Assembly: GCA_031276035.1 (NCBI GenBank)
Contig: JAISNV010000028.1
Location: 1-55,221 of the forward strand
Source of the DNA: Bacteroidales bacterium
Lineage (GTDB): Bacteria; Bacteroidota; Bacteroidia; Bacteroidales; BM520
DNA: 55,221 nt
Direction: 5' to 3'
Under the pieces are notes generated by a model. The model did no database searches, was not told the DNA's origin, and was given only the letters and a program-made list of their open reading frames with translations. Positions within the stretch are counted from its first letter, which is position 1. Each line of letters opens with the position of its first letter. A program made the translations under genes and the position numbers. Below are positions 16,554 through 24,691 of this stretch, piece after piece.

Positions 16554-17051
16554 ATGGATAATGACAATAACATAGAATTACGTAGCAAAAAGATACGAAA
16601 TATAATAGGAGAAATCCCTTCATATTTAAGCAAAACCGGATTTGCAATCTTGATTTGTTTGTTTGCGGTTTTTATTTTAATCTTATTCTTTTTCAAATAT
16701 GATTACTATATAAAAACAACCGCATATATTATTCCCAAAGAAAATTCTATATTGGAAATTAAAGTCAACATTCCTGTCAATCAAATATCAAAAATAAATA
16801 ATGAGCATTTAATAACAATATTATTTGATAATATTCCAAATATAACTGAACAAACAATGCAACTTAAAGCTAAAGAAGTTTCATCGGAAATAAATGTATT
16901 AACTTCAGGCGGATATTATTGTATGGATTTTATTGAACATAATCCATTATGTATAGATTCAGTATTAATTACTATTTGTGAACCTTTAACTCTTAATGCA
17001 GAAATTTACATCGGAAAGATTCGATTATTTGATAAAATATTTACTCATTGA
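16554..17051 (+). CDS. Minimal HlyD-like accessory protein of the peptide exporter
   Basis: The 165-residue protein has a cytoplasmic N-terminus, one membrane helix (about 28-48, FAILICLFAVFILILFFF) and a periplasmic part with beta-rich lipoyl/barrel-like character (TTAYIIPKENSILEIKVNIP). It ends GKIRLFDKIF, like the last strand of HlyD-family adaptors ('G+..l.+++f'). It lacks the long alpha-hairpin that reaches TolC-like proteins in normal adaptors of 350-450 residues. The short form seems natural rather than broken: the N- and C-terminal landmarks are both present, and the intron lies beyond its stop. It is the last gene of the operon, starting directly at the transporter stop. Assignment as a membrane-fusion relative rests on context and ends, not on a full domain match. 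Confidence 0.65.
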   Translation: MDNDNNIELRSKKIRNIIGEIPSYLSKTGFAILICLFAVFILILFFFKYDYYIKTTAYIIPKENSILEIKVNIPVNQISKINNEHLITILFDNIPNITEQTMQLKAKEVSSEINVLTSGGYYCMDFIEHNPLCIDSVLITICEPLTLNAEIYIGKIRLFDKIFTH

Positions 17052-17192
17052 TAAAAATAAACATTTATAATTTTTTCATACTGTAATACAAATGGTTTAT
17101 CATCCAATTTTAGACAGAAATAAATTATTTTTTCAGGACAAGTCATTAATTAGGTCGAGTAGGCCTGAGCATTTCAGCCCAAGCCTCTCACA

Positions 17193-17226
17193 GAACCGTA
17201 CGTGAAAGTCTCCCCTCATACGGCTC
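17193..17226 (-). ncRNA. Group II intron domain V
   Basis: The 34-nt hairpin starts GAGCCGTATGAGGGGAGACT and ends TTCACGTACGGTTC on the minus strand. It matches the bacterial domain V pattern, including the AGC catalytic triad near its 5' end and the paired GUUC at its 3' end. Confidence 0.9.
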
Positions 17227-17229
17227 TTC

Positions 17230-18498
17230 TTATCCAAACGGCTTCAATCTGTTAGGTTTGGCTCCATATTGCCAATGATAAAACAAACGAGGATTTTCAG
17301 ATGCCACTTTCACTAACCACTTATAAGCCTTGTTCGGATTTCTCCTAAAACGCTTATACTTCCTTTCTGCCCAACGTGCTAATTTCAAATTGATTTCCTG
17401 AAGAAAGGATTTCAGCGAACTACTATAGAATTTTCCGTAATAGTTTATCCAACCTCGAACCTCCGCATTTATACCTACAGCAATGTCAGATAGTTTTATC
17501 TGCACACGCCTGCTCAGATTCCAGCATCGCATCTTTTCGTGGATGCGTTTCTTAGCTTTCTTGCTGATTGCAGGGGAAAAGCCATTGAAAACCTGACCAC
17601 TTTTGTTTCTCAAAGCACGGGGTTGAAAGGTATAGCCTAAGAAATCAAATGTAATTTCAGTATGCTCTCCTTTTCGTTTTCCGTCTTTGCAGTAAACTAT
17701 ACGTGTCTTGGCTTCGTTCAGCTTTAACTTGCAGGTTGCAAAACGTTCGATTATGGACGTTTCAAGCCTTTGGGCTTCTTCAAGATTCCGACAATGACAT
17801 ATCGTATCATCGGCATAACGTTCAAAAGGAATAGATGGATAGTAAATCGACATCCATTTGTCGAACGCATAGTGAAGATACAGGTTCGCAAGAACCGGCC
17901 CTATGACTGAACCTTGCGGTACACCCATGTTTCTTTCTATGCGTTCTCCAGATTGAGTCGCATACGGAACTTTCAACCAACGCTTTATGTAAAGCAGTAT
18001 CCACTTTTCATGAACATGACGCTCTACGGCCTTCATGAGTAAATCATGGTCTATGGTATCAAAGAATTTGCTGATATCCATATCCAATACCCAATCATAC
18101 CGCCAACAGCGCTCCCGTGCTTTTGCCAATGCATCATGAGCACTTCGATTCGGTCGATAACCATACGAATCTGCATGAAACTCTTGTTCCATTCTCGGTT
18201 CTATCAGCATGACAACCGCCATTTGAGCGACACGGTCTTCTACTGTTGGAATACCTAATGGACGTGTCCCACCCGAAGATTTAGGTATATCCACCAACTT
18301 TACAGCATCAGGAAAGTAACTTCCCGAACTCATGCGGTTCCACAGCTTGTATAAGTTACATTTGAGATTACCCTCAAAATCGGTTATACTTACATTGTCA
18401 ATCCCCGCACTTCCTTTGTTTGCTTTAACCCGTTTCCAAGCATCCATTACTGTATGCTTGTCGATTATAAACGGTTTTGCGTTTTGATTTTGTGTCAT
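17230..18498 (-). CDS. ltrA: Group II intron reverse transcriptase/maturase
   Basis: The 422-residue protein is a group II intron-encoded protein. Reverse-transcriptase blocks run in order: AGIDNVSITDFEGN, LVDIPKSSGGTRPLGIP, SYGYRPNRSAHDAL, VLDMDISKFFDTIDH, GVPQGSVIGPVLANLYL, catalytic YADD at 228-231, LNEAKTRIVYC and FDFLGYTF. The C-terminal maturase (GIIM) domain follows with INYYGKFYSS and WAERKYKRFRRNPNKAYKWL. There is no HNH endonuclease domain, matching classes that use existing single strands or replication forks for priming. It assists splicing and retrohoming of the surrounding intron. The ATG at 18498 is preceded by the usual intron domain I-IV RNA. Base composition is richer in G and C than the neighbouring RiPP operon, in keeping with recent arrival. 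Confidence 0.95.
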   Translation of the reverse strand: MTQNQNAKPFIIDKHTVMDAWKRVKANKGSAGIDNVSITDFEGNLKCNLYKLWNRMSSGSYFPDAVKLVDIPKSSGGTRPLGIPTVEDRVAQMAVVMLIEPRMEQEFHADSYGYRPNRSAHDALAKARERCWRYDWVLDMDISKFFDTIDHDLLMKAVERHVHEKWILLYIKRWLKVPYATQSGERIERNMGVPQGSVIGPVLANLYLHYAFDKWMSIYYPSIPFERYADDTICHCRNLEEAQRLETSIIERFATCKLKLNEAKTRIVYCKDGKRKGEHTEITFDFLGYTFQPRALRNKSGQVFNGFSPAISKKAKKRIHEKMRCWNLSRRVQIKLSDIAVGINAEVRGWINYYGKFYSSSLKSFLQEINLKLARWAERKYKRFRRNPNKAYKWLVKVASENPRLFYHWQYGAKPNRLKPFG

Positions 18499-19023
18499 CC
18501 TAAAATTTAATTAGTTGTACAATACAAATACGCCGGATAAGCTGCCCCCTTCGCTCCATTGCCATTACAGCAACTTCATCACTACTACGAAGCAGTCCGC
18601 CCCCACCAAAAGCATCGGTACTCAAACCTTGCAGGGTGACTGCTTTTGGTTGCTCCCTTAGCATCTTTTGGTGGGTTCCCGTGTTCCACAACATAGCCTC
18701 CATATAGGTCATGCCACCTCTACGCCGGATGCCGAACAGACAGTAAACAGGTTCCCTCTGAACTTATCCCGGATTTCTTGCATCAATCCGGTTTTGACAT
18801 CATCTTATTGCATTTCGACGCATAATCAATGGTTCCCTTTCGGTCATCTCCTATACAGCCACCTGACGGCTAATGCCGCCATGTATCGCTCACTACCCTG
18901 CCTTTTGAACAGAGCAGCATACATTGGTTTGCAACCTCTTCCTGTAAAGCGATTGCGGAAGGCCAAACTTCCATCTATGTTGCAGTTACGAACGTGGCAG
19001 CCATTCCACATTCTCACGGCACA

Positions 19024-19065
19024 CTGCAAGGTGCAAATATCTATATAGATATTTGCACCTTGCAG
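19024..19065. repeat. Perfect 42-bp palindrome abutting the intron 5' end
   Basis: CTGCAAGGTGCAAATATCTA at 19024-19043 is followed directly by its exact reverse complement to 19065. It could form a 19-20 bp hairpin in either strand's RNA. Without the intron it would lie about 100 bp after the last RiPP gene. No U tract follows on either strand, so it is not a standard terminator. It is likely the insertion target hairpin for the intron. Confidence 0.75.
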
Positions 19066-19254
19066 TAATTACAAAATATTTATTCTCAGCGACTGTCTTT
19101 ATTTTAAAAAAAATATTACTTTTGTATCTGAGTTTTATATGACAAAGGCAGACAATATTGGTAGAAATGTCTCATTTTTTCTGAACCTAATTTGTACCCC
19201 TTAGCTCAAATAGAAATCATCATTCTGTTGAATAACATATGGTTAAGAGAGAAC

Positions 19255-19277
19255 GTTCGGAATCCTCTTTCTCCGCT
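19255..19277 (+). other. 3' fragment of a tRNA-Ser-like gene: probable attachment site
   Basis: The segment GTTCGGAATCCTCTTTCTCC followed by GCT resembles the T-loop and acceptor 3' half of a tRNA-Ser (usual form GTTCGAATCC...TTTCTCCG). The part from GAATCC onward matches; one extra G disturbs the T loop, and nothing upstream can form the anticodon or D arms. It is therefore a fragment, as left at one end of an element inserted into the 3' end of a tRNA gene. The intact tRNA would be at the other end, left of this window. Confidence 0.5.
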
Positions 19278-19298
19278 GAATCACTTCCAAAACATAGA

Positions 19299-19341
19299 CA
19301 AAAGGCCTGTAAAACAATGCGTTTTACAGGCCTTTTGCTTT
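19299..19341 (+). terminator. Strong hairpin terminator after the tRNA-like fragment
   Basis: A perfect 17-bp stem (CAAAAGGCCTGTAAAAC at 19299-19315 with GTTTTACAGGCCTTTTG at 19321-19337) has a 5-nt loop and is followed by CTTTT. A terminator right after a tRNA 3' end is the normal chromosomal layout, which supports the fragment being the old tRNA locus. Confidence 0.75.
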
Positions 19342-19670
19342 TCGGCAATATCATAACTGAGACGTTTAAAATCAATTTTCAGACGGATTTTGCATCCGAA
19401 ATTTTATTTAATCATTTTCGAAATGATTATTGGCTTTTACTTGTTCTCCAAAATTTCCATAAAACTTTGCATTTCATCGTTCGGTACTTGCGAAACATCA
19501 GTCGTAAACTAAACAATATAGAACAATTAATACACACATAAGCATATTTTTTTAAGTTAATTTTAAACTTCTTTGTTTAAGAATCCTTGCTTTTTGAATT
19601 TTTTAGCACAATTCAAATATATTACAAGTACTTCCCCAAATAAATGGTCTTTTATTATTATCTTTGCGCC
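19338..19670. other. Non-coding stretch between hairpin and PAS-LuxR gene
   Basis: About 330 bp hold no convincing gene. A 24-codon minus-strand piece (FTTDVSQVPNDEMQSFMEIL and onward, ending near 19437) may be the tail of a lost gene. The right end carries a perfect -7 box TATCTTTG (19659-19666) just before the next gene. Confidence 0.5.
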
Positions 19671-20435
19671 ATGATTTCCAACGACATAACTCCTGCAGAA
19701 TTATGGGCAAAACAGCAAATTAGTAATCTTGACGTTGACTATGATTTGTGGAATAAGAAGAGAGAATCTATAAAAGATTTCGCCCAAATGAGCCAGAGCT
19801 GTATTTTCACAGTTGATGTATTTAAAGAGAGATACGATTTCGCTTCCGATAACTTCTCTACTATTTTCGGATATAATCCCGCATGGATAAAAACAATAAG
19901 AAAACAGGGCGATTTATTGGAAGAAAGAATCCATCCTGACGATAGGAGACAACTTATAGAATATCAAATCGAACACGGACAATTTATTTATTCACTCCCC
20001 ATAGAAGAAAGAAACGATTACCTACAGATATTTCAATACCGGATGCTGAATGCAAAAGAACATTATGTAAATGTTATCAGTCGTCATCAGGTTATTGAAA
20101 AAGATAAGAACGGTAAGGCATGGATTATAATGGGAATAATAGATATATCCCCTAACCAGATATCCGCAGAAAAAATCAAAAGAACGGTTATTAATTGCAA
20201 AACGGGTGAGATACTTACATCTGCATTAATTCCGATAGAGAAACAACTTACTAACCGTGAAAAAGAAATACTATTATTAATTCGCCAAGGTTTTTTAAGT
20301 AAAGAAATTGCAGATAAATTGAGCATCAGCATTTATACGGTTAATAATCACAGAAAAAATATATTGGCAAAGCTTAATGTCGATAATGTAATAGAGGCAA
20401 TTAATACTGCCCGCGACTTTGGAATAATCTATTAA
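19671..20435 (+). CDS. PAS domain-containing LuxR-family transcriptional regulator
   Basis: The 254-residue protein has a PAS-like sensor at about 35-165 (FAQMSQSCIFTVDVFKERYD, then ASDNFSTIFGYNP, HPDDRRQLIEYQ and a WIIMGIIDISPNQ strand) and a C-terminal LuxR helix-turn-helix at about 190-250 (LTNREKEILLLIRQGFLSKE, then IADKLSISIYTVNNHRKNIL). There is no receiver domain, so it likely senses a small ligand or redox cue directly. The upstream ATG at 19644 is rejected because a perfect -7 box (19659-19666) lies between it and the ATG at 19671; the message would then be nearly leaderless. Its stop overlaps, tail to tail, that of the next gene by 3 bp. Target genes are unknown. Confidence 0.85.
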   Translation: MISNDITPAELWAKQQISNLDVDYDLWNKKRESIKDFAQMSQSCIFTVDVFKERYDFASDNFSTIFGYNPAWIKTIRKQGDLLEERIHPDDRRQLIEYQIEHGQFIYSLPIEERNDYLQIFQYRMLNAKEHYVNVISRHQVIEKDKNGKAWIIMGIIDISPNQISAEKIKRTVINCKTGEILTSALIPIEKQLTNREKEILLLIRQGFLSKEIADKLSISIYTVNNHRKNILAKLNVDNVIEAINTARDFGIIY

Positions 20436-21022
20436 GGCAACCAATCTAAACTGTTTGTCAACGGATTGGCTCTTTGCCATTGTTTCAATCCCTCATAATT
20501 TTTCACATTTCCAGTAAATACTGCATGATATATCTCTATACCCGGAATCATTATACCATCCGGCACATCATATTTAATCTGAAGAATTGTTTTGCGTATT
20601 TCGGGAGTTAGTTTTTTGATTATGGCTTCGGTAACCTTTTCTACTGTGCCGTCATATTTTGACCCTTTGCGAATATGAATCATGTCGAATTTCCATATAT
20701 TCATATCTTTATCTTCGTATAATGCATGCCATTCAATACATTCCTCTTCCGTTTTAATCCCGTTTTTATATTGAATTTCTTTCAAAGACAGCCTCTCCGC
20801 CAATTCCTGTATAACAGAGAAACTTTCCGCAATATTAAGTTTATCCGTATAAATATGCATATCTATATCCCTATTTTTCATAAACAGACCGGATTTGAGT
20901 GAACCAACTATATTAACAGTTGCCCCAATGCGTTCCCACGTCGGAATGATACATGTCTCTTCCAATACCTTCCATGCATTCTGTTGACTCTGTTCTGCAA
21001 GTTTAAGAATATTCATTTTCAT
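20432..21022 (-). CDS. Nucleotidyltransferase-like protein
   Basis: The 196-residue product shows a polymerase-beta-type nucleotidyltransferase signature: GSLKSGLFMKNRDIDMHIYT, with Gly40-Ser41 and the metal-binding pair Asp52 and Asp54. A possible third acidic residue lies in the strand WKFDMIHI (Asp near 117). The rest is predicted alpha/beta with KVTEAIIKKLTPEIRKTILQ and a C-terminal YEGLKQWQRANPLTN. Related Bacteroides proteins are annotated only as nucleotidyltransferase-fold or hypothetical. The substrate is unknown; it could be a small molecule, RNA or a protein. It stands alone, convergent with the LuxR gene and divergent from the helicase gene. Confidence 0.65.
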   Translation of the reverse strand: MKMNILKLAEQSQQNAWKVLEETCIIPTWERIGATVNIVGSLKSGLFMKNRDIDMHIYTDKLNIAESFSVIQELAERLSLKEIQYKNGIKTEEECIEWHALYEDKDMNIWKFDMIHIRKGSKYDGTVEKVTEAIIKKLTPEIRKTILQIKYDVPDGIMIPGIEIYHAVFTGNVKNYEGLKQWQRANPLTNSLDWLP

Positions 21023-21099
21023 TTATTAAATGTGCAAAGATACAAAACCAACATTATATATAGCTATAAATAGCCATTTCATACATCATTGCAACATAG

Positions 21100-21107
21100 T
21101 AATTTTG
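21100..21107 (+). promoter_or_regulatory. -7 box before the HelD-like gene
   Basis: TAATTTTG fits TAnnTTTG and lies 34 bp before the ATG of the helicase gene. A matching -33 TTTG is not evident. Confidence 0.4.
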
Positions 21108-21140
21108 CGCACTAATTTGCGTCTTTTTTAATATAATAAC

Positions 21141-23213
21141 ATGGAGAGCTTTATGATATTTAATAAAACTGAAAAACAGGAAAGAGAATATTTACAGCAA
21201 GTTATCTATTTGCTGAAAAAGACCATCAACAGTACGGATGTCACAGTGAAAGAACATATTGATACATTGGCGGAATATAAAGATTACCTGTGGTCGAATA
21301 AGGATATTGATCCGCACGAAATACGTTCTATGAGGGAAAGCATTCTGAATCATTTTGCATTGGGAGAAAATGTAATTAACAAACGTAACCGATTGGGAAA
21401 GATACTGGATATTCCTTATTTCGGTCGAATTGACTTTAAGGGAAGAAAAGAAAACGACAAGGTATTAGCCGTTTATATTGGAGTCAATTCATTTTACGAT
21501 TCTGATAGTAAGATTGGACTTATTTATGATTGGCGTGCGCCGATTTCAAGCATGTTTTACGACCATGAATTGGGAGAGGCCTCTTACATTTCTCCGACAG
21601 GTAAGGTAGAAGGTGATATTTCATTGAAACGTCAATATCGTATCCGAAACGGAAAAATGGAGTTTATGATTGAAAGTTCTCTGACTGTTCATGACGATAT
21701 TCTGCAGAAGGAACTCAATTCCAATGCAGACGATAAAATGAAAAATATTGTTGCTACCATCCAACGGGAGCAAAACAGAATTATCCGTAATGAAAATGCG
21801 AATGCTTTGATTATTCAAGGGGTGGCAGGTTCGGGAAAAACATCCATCGCCCTGCATCGCATCGCTTACCTGCTTTATACCTTCAAGGGTACTATTTCTT
21901 CAAAGGATATACTGATAATTTCACCTAATAAGGTGTTTGCCGACTATATTTCTAATGTGCTTCCGGAACTCGGTGAAGAGATTATTCCTGAAACAAGTAT
22001 GGAACAAATACTTTCCGATGTGCTGGATAACAAATATAAATTTCAAAATTTCTTTGAGCAGGTAAATGAATTGCTTACGAAGCCCGCTCAGGGCTTTACT
22101 GACCGAATATTGCATAAGGCATCTTTTGATTTTATTTCTCAATTAGACAGGTTTATTATTTATATCGAAAACAACTACTTCAAAGCGGTGGATGTGAAAC
22201 TTACAAAACATTTTACTATCCCCGCCGGATTTATTGAAGAACAGTTCCGGCGTTTCAACCGTTACCCGATGCGTCAACGTTTTGAACCGATGGCAGATTA
22301 TATTTTGGAAATGACACGGATACAATATCGGATTACTGCTACTACCATCGAACGAAATATGCTAAAAAAAGAAATAAAGAAGATGTTTGCCGGAAATAAT
22401 GATATTAATGTTTATAAAGATTTATACAAATGGATAGGTAAGCCCGAAATGTTTAAAATGCGAAAAAACCGCACGCTTGAATATTCAGATTTAGCACCTT
22501 TGGCATATCTCCATATTGCATTGGAAGGAAATCATACACAAAATCGTGTCAAACATCTTTTGATTGACGAAATGCAGGATTACTCACCCATACAGTATAA
22601 GTTGATACAAAAACTTTATCCCTGCCGGAAAACCGTTTTGGGTGATGCAAGCCAATCGGTCAATCCTTACGGCTCATCCACTGCCGATATGATTCGGAAA
22701 GCACTTATTACAGGGGAAGTGATGAAGTTGCACAAAAGTTACCGCTCAACCTATGAGATAACAGATTTTGCACAAAAGATACATGCAAACAATGAGCTGG
22801 AGCCAGTTGCAAGACATGGAGAGAATCCGCAATTTCTAAAGTTAAAAAAGGAGGAAGATGAAATTTATACGATTGTCAATCTAATCTCTGTATTCAAAAA
22901 ATCCGGGTACAAGTCGCTTGGAATTGTTTGTAAGACAGAATCACAAGCAAAAGAAATTGCAGAAAAGTTAAAAACATATACAGACGATGTTTACTTCCTT
23001 TCAAGCCGGAGTTCCGCTTTTGTACAAGGAATTATCATCACTTCAGCTCACATGGCAAAAGGTTTGGAATTTGATGAAGTGATAATTCCACAAGCAACCG
23101 ACAAGAATTACAATTCGGAGATTGACAGGAGTATGCTTTATGTTGCAGCAACAAGGGCAATGCACCGATTGACATTGACTTATATCGGAACGAAAAGTAA
23201 TTTTATTAAATAA
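21141..23213 (+). CDS. helD: HelD-like UvrD-family ATPase/helicase
   Basis: The 690-residue protein matches the HelD/helicase IV group of superfamily 1. The N-terminal coiled region (EKQEREYLQQVIYLLKKTIN) precedes the HelD-specific segment YFGRIDFKGRKENDKVLAVY, then YIG, and GLIYDWRAPISSMFYDHELG. Then come Walker A GVAGSGKTSIALHRIAYLLY at about 226-245, motif II LLIDEMQDYSP, motif III GDASQSVNPYG, and the C-terminal motifs ITSAHMAKGLEFDEVIIPQA and YVAATRAMHRLTL. In Firmicutes, HelD frees stalled RNA polymerase from DNA; related proteins in Bacteroidota may act likewise. A second start at ATG 21156 is possible. Monocistronic, with its own -7 box. Similarity to repair helicases makes a role in DNA metabolism an alternative. 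Confidence 0.85.
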   Translation: MESFMIFNKTEKQEREYLQQVIYLLKKTINSTDVTVKEHIDTLAEYKDYLWSNKDIDPHEIRSMRESILNHFALGENVINKRNRLGKILDIPYFGRIDFKGRKENDKVLAVYIGVNSFYDSDSKIGLIYDWRAPISSMFYDHELGEASYISPTGKVEGDISLKRQYRIRNGKMEFMIESSLTVHDDILQKELNSNADDKMKNIVATIQREQNRIIRNENANALIIQGVAGSGKTSIALHRIAYLLYTFKGTISSKDILIISPNKVFADYISNVLPELGEEIIPETSMEQILSDVLDNKYKFQNFFEQVNELLTKPAQGFTDRILHKASFDFISQLDRFIIYIENNYFKAVDVKLTKHFTIPAGFIEEQFRRFNRYPMRQRFEPMADYILEMTRIQYRITATTIERNMLKKEIKKMFAGNNDINVYKDLYKWIGKPEMFKMRKNRTLEYSDLAPLAYLHIALEGNHTQNRVKHLLIDEMQDYSPIQYKLIQKLYPCRKTVLGDASQSVNPYGSSTADMIRKALITGEVMKLHKSYRSTYEITDFAQKIHANNELEPVARHGENPQFLKLKKEEDEIYTIVNLISVFKKSGYKSLGIVCKTESQAKEIAEKLKTYTDDVYFLSSRSSAFVQGIIITSAHMAKGLEFDEVIIPQATDKNYNSEIDRSMLYVAATRAMHRLTLTYIGTKSNFIK

Positions 23214-23387
23214 TTTCCTGTATATTCCAATACATTCAAAAGAATTGCTTATCATCGTATTAGAGTTATTTGAAATAATGGTAAAACAACACAGGCCAAG
23301 GAATTTGGCTCAATCCTAAATTGTTACTCATTGTTTACTTTCTGGCAATGAAAATATTTTTCTACTTTTGTAAAATTTTAGAAAGTT

Positions 23388-23915
23388 ATGAAACTCAAAC
23401 GAATCACGAATAGTAAAAACCCGGAATCTAAAACGCTTATCAATCTCCATAACGATATATTTCCCGAATACGAACGCTTTTACAAAACGCATTTGTGGGC
23501 TAATTTAATAGATAATGCTTCATTTATGCACTTTAATGCAATTTATGAAAATGATGAATTAGCCGGTTTTTTCATTTATTGGGATTTAGAAGATGCTTAT
23601 TACATTCATTTTATTGCTGTTCGTTCTGAAATGCGTAACAGAAAAATTGGTCAACAAATATTGGATTGGGTTTCAGCTAATCTGCATAAACCGGTTTTTC
23701 TCGAATCTGAAATTCCATACGATGAAATGACAAGCCGCAGACTAAGTTTTTATAAAAGAAATGGGTTCAGTGAGTTAGCCAATGATCCTAAAATCCTTTC
23801 CGAAGTTCGCAAAGGTGGTCATCCATTATGGTTTATGGGAACTCAAAAGGTAAATAATTTGGATGATTATTTGATAAAAGTCAGGGAGAATGTCTATTAT
23901 GCTACAGGGGAATAG
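23388..23915 (+). CDS. GNAT-family N-acetyltransferase
   Basis: The 175-residue protein has the GNAT fold signatures: a beta strand pair (HFNAIYENDELAGFFIYWDL), motif A with the acetyl-CoA-binding turn (IAVRSEMRNRKIGQQILDWV; here R-x-x-K-I-G replaces the usual Q/RxxGxG/A) and a late SFYKRNGFSEL strand-helix typical of motif B. It probably transfers an acetyl group from acetyl-CoA to an amine on a small molecule or protein; the substrate is not evident. A perfect -7 box TACTTTTG (23363-23370) lies 17 bp before the ATG. It is flanked by unrelated single genes. Confidence 0.75.
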   Translation: MKLKRITNSKNPESKTLINLHNDIFPEYERFYKTHLWANLIDNASFMHFNAIYENDELAGFFIYWDLEDAYYIHFIAVRSEMRNRKIGQQILDWVSANLHKPVFLESEIPYDEMTSRRLSFYKRNGFSELANDPKILSEVRKGGHPLWFMGTQKVNNLDDYLIKVRENVYYATGE

Positions 23916-24124
23916 AACATTAAATTTTCTTTAATAGTTTACAATAATTTTTTAATAATAAGTTTTTATATATAAAATAATTTTGTGCCGTTTATTATAT
24001 TCTGTTCGATATAAAGCTGTACAATTTTATATCGCAAAGATAAAACCCGCATTAAAATATTTTCACAACATAATAAAATATAATCCAAATAAATGCGTTA
24101 GCTACGTGAAGTTATTTTATTATT

Positions 24125-24691
24125 ATGTCGGCAATACTTGATCAATATACTTATCTTCTTCCAATTCTTATCTTTTTCGGGAGGATTTGTGATGTAACCT
24201 TAGGTACACTACGAATCATTTTTGTATCAAAAGGAGAAAAATACCTTGCACCTATCATAGGTTTTTTTGAAGTTTTAATTTGGATTACAATTATTTCCGA
24301 AATTTTATCCCGAGCAAACAGCATTGTTTCATACCTCTCGTATGCAGCCGGATATGCAACCGGAAATTATGTCGGAATACTAATTGAGAAACGTATTGCT
24401 TACGGTATTGTTCTATGTAAAGTTTATATAAAAAAGAACGGAAAAGATTTGTTGAATCTTTTAAATAAAAAAGATTATGGAGCTACTTTGCTTCATGCTT
24501 CTGGTTCTATGGGTGATATTGATATAATAGAAACTATTATTGATAGAAAAAAGTTGAAAGATGTTGAGAAAATAATTACAAATTTCGATCCAGAGGTATT
24601 TTTCGTTACTGAAGATATTCGTTCAAAACAAAAAGGGATCTTTCCGGTTAAAACACGTACTGTACTTAATCGCTGGCGACAAGGTAAATAG
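24125..24691 (+). CDS. DUF2179/DUF5698 membrane protein (UPF0316 family)
   Basis: The 188-residue protein has three hydrophobic helices in the first ~90 residues (LLPILIFFGRICDVTLGTLR, YLAPIIGFFEVLIWITIISE, and a short IVSYLSYAAGYATGNYVGIL helix). A soluble C-terminal domain of the DUF2179 type follows, with the hallmark YGATLLHASGSMGD and the IDRKKLKDVEKII helix. DUF2179 domains are thought to be regulatory domains, also found in YitT-like proteins; several relatives bind cyclic dinucleotides, which is an untested possibility here. Total length agrees with the UPF0316 family. It stands alone, with about 200 bp of AT-rich DNA before it. Molecular role unknown. Confidence 0.85.
   Translation: MSAILDQYTYLLPILIFFGRICDVTLGTLRIIFVSKGEKYLAPIIGFFEVLIWITIISEILSRANSIVSYLSYAAGYATGNYVGILIEKRIAYGIVLCKVYIKKNGKDLLNLLNKKDYGATLLHASGSMGDIDIIETIIDRKKLKDVEKIITNFDPEVFFVTEDIRSKQKGIFPVKTRTVLNRWRQGK

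Larger units (their letters stand above)
17154..19022 (-). mobile_element. Group II intron (complete, encoding its maturase)
   Basis: Boundaries are inferred on the minus strand. The 3' side has a canonical 34-nt domain V at plus 17193-17226 (beginning GAGCCGTATGAGG, ending CACGTACGGTTC). A domain VI hairpin follows (AGGCTTGGGC/GCTCAGGCCT), then ACTCGAC, giving an AY-type 3' end at about 17154. The 5' end is placed at GTGCCGTGAG (19022 downward), a GUG start immediately after a 42-bp palindrome. The total of about 1.87 kb is usual for bacterial introns whose proteins lack an endonuclease domain. Domain V begins 3 bp after the maturase stop codon. I see no obvious bulged branch-point adenosine in the simple domain VI pairing. 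The intron lies antisense to the RiPP operon, between genes, and interrupts none. Confidence 0.8.

Noticed and set aside
18500..19048. Open frames on both strands upstream of the maturase gene
   Set aside because: They lie in the group II intron's structured RNA domains (I-IV) and have no protein-family character; such spurious frames are common in these introns.
1..19290. Search for an integrase, relaxase or rteA/rteB in the element part
   Set aside because: None is present within the window; these genes, if they exist, must lie to the left, so the element type (conjugative or mobilizable) is left open.
19437..19510. Short minus-strand piece reading DEMQSFMEILENK at its end
   Set aside because: Only about 24 codons with an upstream stop and no start; may be a gene tail, but too short to name.
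19239..19541. A 100-codon plus-strand frame
   Set aside because: It runs through the tRNA-like fragment and the 17-bp hairpin, has odd composition and no start context, so it is not a gene.
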